The notes beneath the pieces were generated by a model. The model saw only the letters and a list, made by a program, of their open reading frames with translations, had not been told where the DNA came from and did no database searches. A program made the translations under genes and the position numbers. This document shows positions 19,301 through 27,900 of a stretch of 64,000 bases of DNA, in pieces. The stretch lies in contig NZ_CP139487.1 in NCBI RefSeq assembly GCF_034259205.1, forward strand, positions 3,038,001-3,102,000, written 5' to 3'. Every line of letters starts with the position of its first letter. Position 1 is the stretch's first letter. This DNA comes from Peredibacter starrii (GTDB lineage: Bacteria; Bdellovibrionota; Bacteriovoracia; Bacteriovoracales; Bacteriovoracaceae).

Positions 19301-20175
19301 GCACAAGACCAAAATGTTGGTCCTAAATTCATTTGTAGTTTTTGGTGTGCAAGACAAATCGGAACTTCACCCGGCATCACTTGGCCAGCACCATAACCAA
19401 TTGTTGCAACCGCCGCGTCCCCTAGACCAAGATTGGTCCGTGCACCTGCTGCAGTTGAAGAACCAGTACCACCTTGAGCAAGTGGAAGTTGAGCAACTTC
19501 GCTCATGCCACCAGAGCCATTATTCATCAGAACATAGTTTGCTGTTCCGTTAGCAATTTTTGAGCGGGCAATATTGCCAGCGAGATGAGTATCAGTCACT
19601 CCACCATTTGCAATTGCAATGGTTCCAGAGTTTGTAATTGTTCCGCCTGATAAACCTGATCCAGCAGTGATGTCAGTAACTGTACCACCAGTTGCACCTG
19701 TCACTGGTTTCGGCTCCCATTTAGAACCTGTCCATGTGAGAACTTCATTATTGTTGGCGTTTAATTTTGAAAGGCCATGCGCGATTTGCGCAGAAGGAAC
19801 AGCATGAAGAGATTGAAACGAGTAAGCTTTGCTGGCAGTTTCATTCGTGACTCGAATGGCCGCAGAATCTGGTGCAACAATAGCTCCTAGAACTTGGGAC
19901 AATGTCGAGGCTCCACAATTCAAATCAAGCTTCACATGGAAGACACCATTGGTGAGAGCAACGTTTGCAATTTGTTGCGAACAAAGAATGGTTGAAGTAT
20001 CGGCCGTACTTGCGATATCAAATTTTAAATTCACTGGTCCAACAACTGGAGAGCCATTGGTATTAACAAGTCTTCCGGAATAGCTTAAAGATTCTGCGAA
20101 TGCAGAACTAGTCAGCATGATGACCACAACTAAGCTGCTTAAGAAAAGTTTTTTTAAATGCCCGTTGGTTCCCAT
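16384..20175 (-). CDS. giant secreted fibre protein with a different S74 domain (fibre 3)
   Basis: A 1263 aa member of the tandem family. Its signal peptide and N-terminal domain (ESLSYSGRLVNTNGSP onward) match fibres 1 and 2, but its C-terminal S74 domain is of another type: from Ser1126 it reads SDIRFKRDITSIPYALDAIT, then IGLIAQNVEKVFPEAVKTD. The coiled coil that follows ends in a small disulfide-like tail, CHKDPRAPLC, also seen in fibres 4 and 5. The shaft shows TFPASAGTSGYVLTTDGAGGLSW and AGNVGIGIASP-type blocks. It is therefore a chimera between the two halves of the cluster. A sigma-28-like promoter is 33 nt upstream, and AGGAAGTAAGG before the ATG is a plausible ribosome site. It is probably the first gene of a fibre 3 - fibre 2 transcript. 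Confidence 0.88.
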   Translation of the reverse strand: MGTNGHLKKLFLSSLVVVIMLTSSAFAESLSYSGRLVNTNGSPVVGPVNLKFDIASTADTSTILCSQQIANVALTNGVFHVKLDLNCGASTLSQVLGAIVAPDSAAIRVTNETASKAYSFQSLHAVPSAQIAHGLSKLNANNNEVLTWTGSKWEPKPVTGATGGTVTDITAGSGLSGGTITNSGTIAIANGGVTDTHLAGNIARSKIANGTANYVLMNNGSGGMSEVAQLPLAQGGTGSSTAAGARTNLGLGDAAVATIGYGAGQVMPGEVPICLAHQKLQMNLGPTFWSCANDNDSLDATKLPLGGGTMSGAIDMGTSKIVNLGTPTLGTDAATKDYVDTKVGAAPGDNLGNHTATTNLAMGSNSITGVNKISVADGAWNSPSITFTSSPSSGLFHNGGILGFSAGGSLVMNLSSSAMNLNGSFAPYMRISGTNGESGPTYSFGGDSDTGMFSLSNNILGFTTGGVEKMRILATGEMAVGKTTAAGKLDVAGDIALDGKLKLRSDNTNFVELRAPAGLVGTLTYTFPASAGTSGYVLTTDGAGGLSWSQAATTATNVGGDLTGTIANAQIAAGAIYNADIANLTITYAKLNILDEEFPITKLSGTSDATKYLKGNKTWGTFLTDVLASPFATVTPSNTAIANGDTLQTVVNKTQGQINNLVTNSSNYLVKNGTDSITGTVTVNAATGALKIPTTPSGVDGTDAANVQYVKNYVGTFGQWTKTGSDLSYSAGNVGIGIASPWDQFMVYKANASTSASIVSDNTSTTAARYPSVAVKNFGGGGAGAIGNPTVELVNLRGNSSTTAPLKSGDSLGSISFHGSTNAVAAYKSGADIRAVASQDFTTTATGSSLIFATTANSTSVPADRMTITNAGDVAIGIAAPLARLHVKQAVDTTAGGLLISNTTAGGNTSIYVDSSHQTHIGGSVNSPDAIMIKNVNGNVGVGIAPLTRLHVGGGDSDLIIDGVTPISIHRSTSYPATPGMVVGGSAYVSEGSGTSTNFWPQQAGVFFYAGEVHSATNKGTGISLGTTSNGSTTAVERMTILPDGRVGIGTTAPTGGLTVNSSVPTSYSIISNRNSATGGQDWRWYSSSTGAPLGADSMCFGLGACLFILRADGNATLSGTLTQSSDIRFKRDITSIPYALDAITKLDGVNYYWKDESKGSDKQIGLIAQNVEKVFPEAVKTDKQGMKSVAYQNLVAPIINAIKEIRSWMLKSDEQTKSVNREIASLKAENAELKARDEKREREMAVLKAYLCHKDPRAPLCM

Positions 20176-20208
20176 ATAGGGCCTTACTTCCTATGAATTC
20201 CTAAGGAC

Positions 20209-20235
20209 TTATCGACATTTAATAAGAAAATTTTA
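20209..20235 (-). promoter_or_regulatory. sigma-28 (FliA)-like promoter of fibre 3 (and fibre 2)
   Basis: Reads TAAA-N15-GTCGATAA on the minus strand: a perfect -35 core and spacing, with one mismatch in the -10. The -10 is at 20209-20216 and the -35 at 20232-20235. A leader of about 27 nt with a ribosome-binding site would follow. Confidence 0.75.
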
Positions 20236-20288
20236 AAGGATTAAGCTCTGAAAACTATTCCAAATATCGAATACTTACATTTCTGACT

Positions 20289-23200
20289 TTAGTACCCGGA
20301 ATCAGGCTTAGCTTTTGTAACATTACAAATTTTCGCTTTTGGATTGATCTCACATAGAGATTCTTTAAGGAGACGGTTCTCTTCTTTAAGCGAAGCAATT
20401 TCTCTCTCATGCTTTTGAGATTGATTGAAGAGTTCTTTGATCGCTTCAATGATAGGTGCGATTAATTTTGAATAGGCCACAGACATGATGCCGGATTTTT
20501 TATCAGTACTCACGGCTTCAGGAAATAACTTCTGAACTTCCTGAGCGATCACACCCATATCTCTACCTTTCTCGAACTGCAAATCAGGATGCTCCGATTG
20601 GCGCCATTTATAATAGAAACCATTGAGGGCCACTACTCTTTCAAGAGCATCAGGAATTTTCTCGAAGTCTTTTTTGTAGCGGCGATCAGAGAGAGCGTTG
20701 TAGGCACCCACGCCAGCAACAGATCCATTCACATGAAGTTTGTAACCAGGAGCAGTTGTTCCAATCCCAACATCACCAGTAGGAAGAATCGCCATCGGTG
20801 TAATCCAAGCGGTCCCACTCCAATAATTCATGGTTAGGACGTTTCGTAGGGCGACCGTTGGGTAACTATTTCCATTGGCGCCAAATTCCCAACCTTTATT
20901 TCCTAAACTTGGATTTGAAGAGCCCATTGTTTCAAGAGAATTTCCTCTTAACGTAAACAATCTGAAGGCCGTGTATTTTGTATCATCAGAGATAGAGTTA
21001 TTAATAATACTGTTTCCGGCAGAACTCACTTCTAGTGAGGCTTGAGGAGCTGTAGTTCCAATACCAACATTACCGTTGTTATCAATACGCATTCTTTCAT
21101 TATTGGTGATACTTCCGTTTTGAGTTGTTTTAAAAATCATGGCCGTACCTTGGGCAGTATCAGTCCAATCTTCCGTGGCGTCTACTCTAAGTTCTGCTCT
21201 TTGAGTAGGTGAATAACCACTCGCCGATCTTCCCCACCATCCAAAACTTCCTAATACATCGTTAGTCATTGTAGGAGTAGGAATTGCGCCGGTACCTCGT
21301 GCCTGACGAAATGAAATCACAGGTCTGGTACCCGCATTTGTTCCATGACCGTCAATTTGAATTCCTGCATTGGCACCATCTGCACCAATAATATGTAACT
21401 GTCTTCCACCAAAGGCCACGGGAGCGGTTGGAGCATTTTCACTCACAACTAATTTTGAGCCTGGAGCGTTCGTACCAATTCCTACACTGCCTGCAAAATA
21501 GCTCGGAGAAGTTGGATCATTTGCATACACAGACCATTTATTTGTTGCTTCTATATTTCCAAGGTATAACCCATATCCATTCGTGATTGTTCCACTACCG
21601 GGGTTTTGAACGTTACCATATAGCGCATAGCCAGTTGTGATTGTTCCTGCAGCATTGTTATTCCAAACTTCTCCATGTACTCCGTAGGCATTGGTAATAA
21701 CACCGCTACTATTATTATAGGCCTGCCCATACACCCCTTTACCTTGAGTTACAGTACCTGCATCAGAATTAACGGCAGTTGAATAAGTTCCCCACTGATC
21801 TGGTAGAGTCGATGTGGTTGCATTACTCGCAACTGACTTAACACCAAACTGTTGAGTAGCTGACGAAGTTAAAGAAATTGTAGCGTTAGCATCCACCCCA
21901 TACTGAAACGTGACCGAGCCATTCGTTACAGCAGAAGCGCCTCTACTTCCCCACTGGGAAGTTAATAGAGTGCCGGTTCCGTGGCTAGAAACTGCATTCA
22001 CTCCGTATTGGTTATTAATAGTTCCCGCAGCTGATGTGGCCGTGAAACTTCCTCCCATCTGTGTACCGACCAATCCTGGACCGTTATGCATAGCAGCCAC
22101 TATAGCGCCAGTCTGGCCCGTTATATTTCCTGAGCCATTATTAGCAACCAGCGCATGTATCGATCTAGTTTGCTGCATATTAAAGGTTGATGACGCCGGA
22201 ATAATAAAATCAGTCATCAAGCTTGTGTATTGAGCGGTACCTGAAGCAGTAGGAGAAGGTTGAGTTAAAATACTCGCGCTAACGTGTCTTCCGCCACTGC
22301 TTGTGGGAGCATCGTTCACCAAAAGTTGTCTCGGTGTAGTGAATGAAGCGGTTGCAGATGATGTGCCAAGAATCGAGTTTTGAATCGTAAGCTGGCCAAC
22401 CGGTGACGTAGTCCCAACTCCCACCTTCCCGGCCGAATAACTAATATCATTTACGTTTTTGATCCACTGGCCATAGGTCCCGACATAGTTTTGAACAAAC
22501 TGAACGTTGGCCGCATCTGTGAGATCTGCACCTGATGGAGTCGTTGGAATTTTTAAAGCACCAGTGGCCGCATCAATTGTCATGGTACCAGTGACTGTAT
22601 CAGCGCCTGTTTTATTAAGAGTGTTCGAGGCCAGATTGTTAATTTGACCTTGAGTTTTATTAACTACTGTAAGAAGAGAATCACCATTGGCGATCGCCGT
22701 ATTACTCGGAGTGACCGTTGCAAAAGTTGATGCAAGAACATCCGTGATAAATGTTCCCCAACTCTTGTCCCCTTTCAAATACTTTGTGGCATCACTTGTA
22801 CCTGCAAGTTTCGCGAGAGGAATATCACCATCCGCAAGATTTAATTTAGCATATCCAATTGAACCATCCGCAGGTGCCCCACCTGAAACTGTTGACCATG
22901 AAAGATTCCCTGATCCATCAGTGATCAGAGCTTGACCTGAAGTTCCGACACTGGCCGGCAGTCTGAAATTTAAAGTACTACCCAGACCATTAGGTGCTTG
23001 GAGTTCAACATAATTCAAATTATCAGATTTTAAACGTACAGCACCTGTGACAGCGATGTTACCTGCAACAGTGAGCTTTTCATTTGGTGTTGTGGTTCCA
23101 ATGCCGACATCACCTGTAGCATTAATGCGCATTCTTTCAAAAGGTGTAAAAGTATTTCCAACTGTCAGACCAGAGGTCGCAAAGAAAGAAAGATCTCCAG

Positions 23201-24824
23201 TTGGAGCAAAACTGATAATCGAAGACCCCGTCGATTTGGCCACCCAAGTAGGACCTGTACTCGCCGCTCCTTGAGATAGTGTACCGCCACCAGAGTTATT
23301 GGCAGACATATATAGGCCTGTGTCCCCGGCCGCAGAAATGTGAAATTTTGATCCATTACTTGAGGTGTCTCTCAGGTCCAAAAGGTATGCAGGACTTCCC
23401 GTTCCAATCCCCACATTACCAGTTGAGTAATGAATGTCTGAACCCACCGTAGTCCACTGAGAACCAGCACCAACTTTTGAATCAACATAGGCCATCGTCG
23501 CAGCATCACTCGCTGCTGTCGGTGTTCCGAGACCCGTGATTTTATTTCCGCCCATCGCAAGTGCACCACTCATGGTGTCCCCTGCTTTTAGAACATAGTT
23601 TCCTTGTGAAGCTGCGACTACACCAATATTGCCAGTTAATTTATTAAAGGCAGAAAGTACAGAATCTGCTGCTGATACTGCACCAGTTGTTGAACTAAAA
23701 CCTGTTAGTGTTGAACCAAGAACGGCGGAGTTTAAATTCTGCCACGTCTTTGTCCCGCTCCAATATTGAGCAGCGGTGCCCGCAGTGATCTTCGGCTCTT
23801 TATTACTTAGATCAGTAGTAAGATTATTGATCTTTGACTGATCAATCGCCGCAGTCGCGGAGATATCTGCATTACCAATTGATCCGTCAACAATCTTAGA
23901 AGAATCAATCGCACTATTTGCGATTTGGGTATTTGAAATAGAGCCGGCAGTAATCACCGGGGCCGGAACTGATGTTACTTCCCACTTCGACGTTCCAGAA
24001 TTCCATTGAAGAATATCTTGGTCTTGAATTCCTGTCACATCAACATCAGCAATTTCAGATAATTTCGAACCAGTGAGTTTTCCTGCGGCCTTTGTAAGCA
24101 TGCTCCAGGAATAGTCACCTGAAAGAGGAACGACTGCTCCTGTTCTTCCATTGAAGTTAGAAACAGTATTTGTTCCAACTGCGACCTTGCTCCAGTTAGT
24201 CCCGTCCGAGATGACCCAGTCTCCTACATTGTAATTTGTTGAACCAGAACCTAAATCCTGAGTTCCGGCCACTGTAACAATGTAGTAAGTACCTGCAGCA
24301 GCAACTCCAGATGATAAGTTCGGAGTATCAGTACCTGCATCATAGGTTCCCACATAAACTTGGTTTGTCGTAACTGCAGAAGGAACCCAACTCGTTCCAT
24401 TAAAACGTAAGAACTGCCCTGCACTCGCACCCATGTGGTGAAGTTTGGCCGCGGTCACTTGTCCATTTTGAAGTTCAAAAGAAATTGGAAAAGTTGCACT
24501 CGCATTAGCAGAAGAAATAATAAGATTGAGTGACTGCCCAACCAAAAATGTTAGTGCACTCTTGGCGTTTAGAACAATTTTGTTATCACTCTTTGATTCG
24601 ATGGTAAAAACGTGATTAGTGCCACCTTCAATTTTAGCAGTAGTCACTTTACTTAAATTACTTCCACTTACAATCAATTGATCGTTCTGAATTTTCACAT
24701 TACTGATTGAAGGTTTCGTTTCTTGAAAGCTTACGGTGATGTTGCCTTGTAATAGCGAATTATCCTGACATCCCGTCAGTAAAACTGCAGCTACGACAAA
24801 AATAGAGACAATATTGAAACTCAT
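20289..24824 (-). CDS. giant fibre lipoprotein with IPT-like N-terminus and S74 domain (fibre 4)
   Basis: The largest of the five, 1511 aa. The N-terminus is a lipoprotein signal (AAVLLTGC, Cys19), then an IPT/TIG-like beta domain (NVKIQNDQLIVSGSNLSKVTTAKI) and a conserved adaptor (VYVGTYDAGTDTPNL ... NFNGRTGAVVPLSGDYSW). The shaft contains GNVGIGT blocks and, in its middle, a run of degenerate repeats with QWGxxG, QYGV, AYGVHGEVWN, GYALYG and NGYGLYLG spaced about 20-30 residues apart. The S74 domain starts at Ser1379 (SDRRYKKDFEKIPDAL) and is followed by a coiled coil and the tail CEINPKAKIC. Lipidation would anchor the N-terminus to the outer membrane, with the fibre projecting. A sigma-28-like promoter lies 23 nt upstream. 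Confidence 0.88.
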   Translation of the reverse strand: MSFNIVSIFVVAAVLLTGCQDNSLLQGNITVSFQETKPSISNVKIQNDQLIVSGSNLSKVTTAKIEGGTNHVFTIESKSDNKIVLNAKSALTFLVGQSLNLIISSANASATFPISFELQNGQVTAAKLHHMGASAGQFLRFNGTSWVPSAVTTNQVYVGTYDAGTDTPNLSSGVAAAGTYYIVTVAGTQDLGSGSTNYNVGDWVISDGTNWSKVAVGTNTVSNFNGRTGAVVPLSGDYSWSMLTKAAGKLTGSKLSEIADVDVTGIQDQDILQWNSGTSKWEVTSVPAPVITAGSISNTQIANSAIDSSKIVDGSIGNADISATAAIDQSKINNLTTDLSNKEPKITAGTAAQYWSGTKTWQNLNSAVLGSTLTGFSSTTGAVSAADSVLSAFNKLTGNIGVVAASQGNYVLKAGDTMSGALAMGGNKITGLGTPTAASDAATMAYVDSKVGAGSQWTTVGSDIHYSTGNVGIGTGSPAYLLDLRDTSSNGSKFHISAAGDTGLYMSANNSGGGTLSQGAASTGPTWVAKSTGSSIISFAPTGDLSFFATSGLTVGNTFTPFERMRINATGDVGIGTTTPNEKLTVAGNIAVTGAVRLKSDNLNYVELQAPNGLGSTLNFRLPASVGTSGQALITDGSGNLSWSTVSGGAPADGSIGYAKLNLADGDIPLAKLAGTSDATKYLKGDKSWGTFITDVLASTFATVTPSNTAIANGDSLLTVVNKTQGQINNLASNTLNKTGADTVTGTMTIDAATGALKIPTTPSGADLTDAANVQFVQNYVGTYGQWIKNVNDISYSAGKVGVGTTSPVGQLTIQNSILGTSSATASFTTPRQLLVNDAPTSSGGRHVSASILTQPSPTASGTAQYTSLMTDFIIPASSTFNMQQTRSIHALVANNGSGNITGQTGAIVAAMHNGPGLVGTQMGGSFTATSAAGTINNQYGVNAVSSHGTGTLLTSQWGSRGASAVTNGSVTFQYGVDANATISLTSSATQQFGVKSVASNATTSTLPDQWGTYSTAVNSDAGTVTQGKGVYGQAYNNSSGVITNAYGVHGEVWNNNAAGTITTGYALYGNVQNPGSGTITNGYGLYLGNIEATNKWSVYANDPTSPSYFAGSVGIGTNAPGSKLVVSENAPTAPVAFGGRQLHIIGADGANAGIQIDGHGTNAGTRPVISFRQARGTGAIPTPTMTNDVLGSFGWWGRSASGYSPTQRAELRVDATEDWTDTAQGTAMIFKTTQNGSITNNERMRIDNNGNVGIGTTAPQASLEVSSAGNSIINNSISDDTKYTAFRLFTLRGNSLETMGSSNPSLGNKGWEFGANGNSYPTVALRNVLTMNYWSGTAWITPMAILPTGDVGIGTTAPGYKLHVNGSVAGVGAYNALSDRRYKKDFEKIPDALERVVALNGFYYKWRQSEHPDLQFEKGRDMGVIAQEVQKLFPEAVSTDKKSGIMSVAYSKLIAPIIEAIKELFNQSQKHEREIASLKEENRLLKESLCEINPKAKICNVTKAKPDSGY

Positions 24825-24847
24825 AAGAATTCTTAATCCTTACGTAT

Positions 24848-24875
24848 TTATCGACTCTTATTAAACTTTTATTTA
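24848..24875 (-). promoter_or_regulatory. sigma-28 (FliA)-like promoter of fibre 4
   Basis: Minus strand TAAA-N16-GTCGATAA, with the -10 at 24848-24855 and the -35 at 24872-24875. The spacer is one base longer than the consensus. The gene start follows 23 nt after the -10, with AAGGA in the leader. Confidence 0.65.
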
Positions 24876-24913
24876 CAGATATTTAAAAAATCTTAAAAGG
24901 TTTGAATCAGCAC

Positions 24914-27900
24914 TTATTTTTTCTTACAGAATGGGGCCTTAGGATCTTTTCCACAAATATAGGCTTTTAAGGCAGCGTTTTCTTCTTTAACAGAGGCCAC
25001 TTCACGTTTTAAGGCCGTTACCTGACCAAAGAGGTCCTTAATTGCTTCAATGATAGGTGCAATCAATTTTGAATAGGCCACAGACATGATGCCCGATTTT
25101 TTATCTGTGCTCACGGCCTCAGGGAACACCTTCTGAACTTCCTGGGCGATCACACCCATGTCTCTGCCTTTTTCAAACTGCATGTCAGGATGTTCTGATT
25201 GGCGCCATTTATAGTAAAAGCCATTCAGCGCCACCACTCTTTCAAGAGCATCAGGAATTTTCTCGAAGTCTTTTTTGTATCGACGATCTGAAAGAGCGTT
25301 GTAAGCACCTGTTCCTGCCACTGAACCATTCACATGAAGTCTGTAACCGGGAGTTGTTGTTCCAATCCCTACATCTCCGCCTAGAGTTTGAAGACTTAAA
25401 GTCTTTGGAGCCGCAGTAGAATAATCATAAGCTTGAATTAAACCGCTATCAGATACAGTGGTATATTCAAGTTTTAAACCCCTTCCTGCTGAAGCAGCTA
25501 AACCACCACCTGCTGTCTCTCGGATCCAACCTTGGCCAGTGATATCAAGCATCGCTGCGGGATTTGTTGTTCCGATACCTACTTTCCCTTGTGCACCATT
25601 CGAAGCCATATTGAGAATGAGTGATCTAACACCAGTGAAATCTGCCGCAGCAATTCCCATAAATCGATTTGCAGCCGTCGCAGAAGGATTTCCCCAGACA
25701 TTAAAGCTAAGAGGTCCCAAACTTGCATCTGCACCAAGGGCCGCGTAGAACACACCTGTGTTTGTTCCATTGGGAGCAGTGGAATCAAGAACTGAGAGTC
25801 TATGGCTCGGAGTATTTGTTCCAATACCAACGTTTCCAGCCGAATTGATTCTCATCCGTTCCGACATGGTAGCTGTTCCAGCAGTCACAGTTTGAAAAGC
25901 AATAGCTCCACCATATCCAGTGGCAGTTAGATTCTCTTCAGCATAAGCTCGTATTCTTGCTGAAGAATCAGGAGCTACAACTCCAGCATCTGTGAATCCA
26001 ATAAAATTAAGATCGCCCAAAGCATCGTTGTTCAGCGTTTGAGTTCGGGCCGCACTAGTCCCACGAGATTTCGAAAAGGTAATTCCATAAGCACCAGAGT
26101 TGTTTCTGGCCGCATCGATCTTCATCTCTTTAAAAGTAGTTCCTTCCGAGAACATATGAAGGAATGAAGTTGGTGAGTTGGTCCCAATCCCTATATTCCC
26201 AGTGCTACCATCAATCATGAATTTTGGAATGCCACTTAATGCGGTTGAACCAGCATAGAATTTTATCCCGCCAGATTGATTATTGATGATGTTAAAATTT
26301 TTACCTGTCGAAGTTCCGCCGGAATTGTAAATGTATGAGTCACCAGGGGAACCATAACCTAAATTAGTATTAGAAGTTCCAAGGATACCCAGGGCAATCG
26401 AGTTCTTTTCATTGCTTGCAAAAAGTTGAGTATTAGTTGTGGTCCCAGTAGCGTGAGTATTAAAAATACCCATTTTCGTAATGGCGTCTGCTTCGGTATT
26501 CACTTCAAGATGATGATTCGGAGCTGTGGTCCCAATTCCGGTATAACCATTAGGTAGAAATGTCATTCTCGGAGTTGATTGAACCATTAAATGAAGAGGT
26601 ACCGCAGTTGACGTACCAACTAACATATTCGCCGATGGTGAACCGCTGTGTGCTCTTAAAGTTACTGAGTCCGCCTTCGGAACTGTTCCCCAGTTACCAG
26701 GGAATGTACTTGAAAAAGCCTCAACCCCAATACCTGCGCCATCTGAGACTGCATTCAAGGTGGAAGAAGCGGCAGTACCGGTACTTGTATTCTCGACCTG
26801 CGCAATGATGAGGCCGTCTTGTGAATCTTTAATATGTAATCTAGCAATCGGTGCATTAGTTCCAATTCCTACATTACCACCATTGTAATAAATGTCTGGA
26901 CCATTTTTATTCCACTTCCCAAATGTATCAACATAGTTTTGAACATATTGAACGTTGGCCGCATCCGTAAGATCTATACCAGATGGAGTCGCTGGAATTT
27001 TAAGAGCACCAGTTGCTGCATTAATGGTAAGTGTACCTGTAATAGTATCAGTACCTGTTTTGTTCAATGAATTAGAGGCAAGATTACTAATTTGCCCTTG
27101 AGTCTTATTCACAATTGTTTGAAGTGAATCACCATTTGCAATGATAGTATTGCTTGGAGTAACTGTGGCAAAAGTAGAAGCTAAAACATCTGTAATAAAT
27201 GTTCCCCAAGTTTTGTCACCTTTCAGGTATTTTGTTGCATCACTTGCACCCGCTAATTTCTCTAGTGTGATTGACCCATCTGCAGGAGTTCCACTTGAAA
27301 CAGTTGACCAAGAAAGATTACCAGCTCCATCTGTGATGAGCGCTTGCCCAGTTGTTCCATTAGAGGCCGGAAGTCTGAAACTTAAATTACTACCAAGTCC
27401 CGCTGGAGCGAGAAGTTCAACATAATTCACAGTATCCGATTTCATACGAACACCACCGGAAAGAGCGACATTACCAATGACGCTTAATTTATCTAGTGGA
27501 GTTGCTGTCCCGATCCCAACATCACCTGCTGATGTAATGGTCATCTTGACTGTGGCACTTTCTGAATTTGCGGCAGTGTAAAAACCTAGTTTAGAACTGG
27601 CCTTTTGATCGCCATCGACGGCTTCAACCTGTGCGATGATTTGACTGAGGATGAGACTTGTATCCGCAGTGTTTGTATTGTTTCGAGTCAGACCTCTAAA
27701 ACGAAGTTGTCCCAAATTATCTCCAACCTGAACCTTCGTTTCACTTCCTGCTGTTCCACGCGATCTAGTTAGACTTAAAAATGGTGGATGTAGATCTGAC
27801 ACTCGATGAACTGTGGCCCCAACACTACCTTCGCCTTTTAAGTGAAGCATTGATTCAGCAGTGGTAGTACCAATGACAACATTCCCTGCCGAGTATTGGA

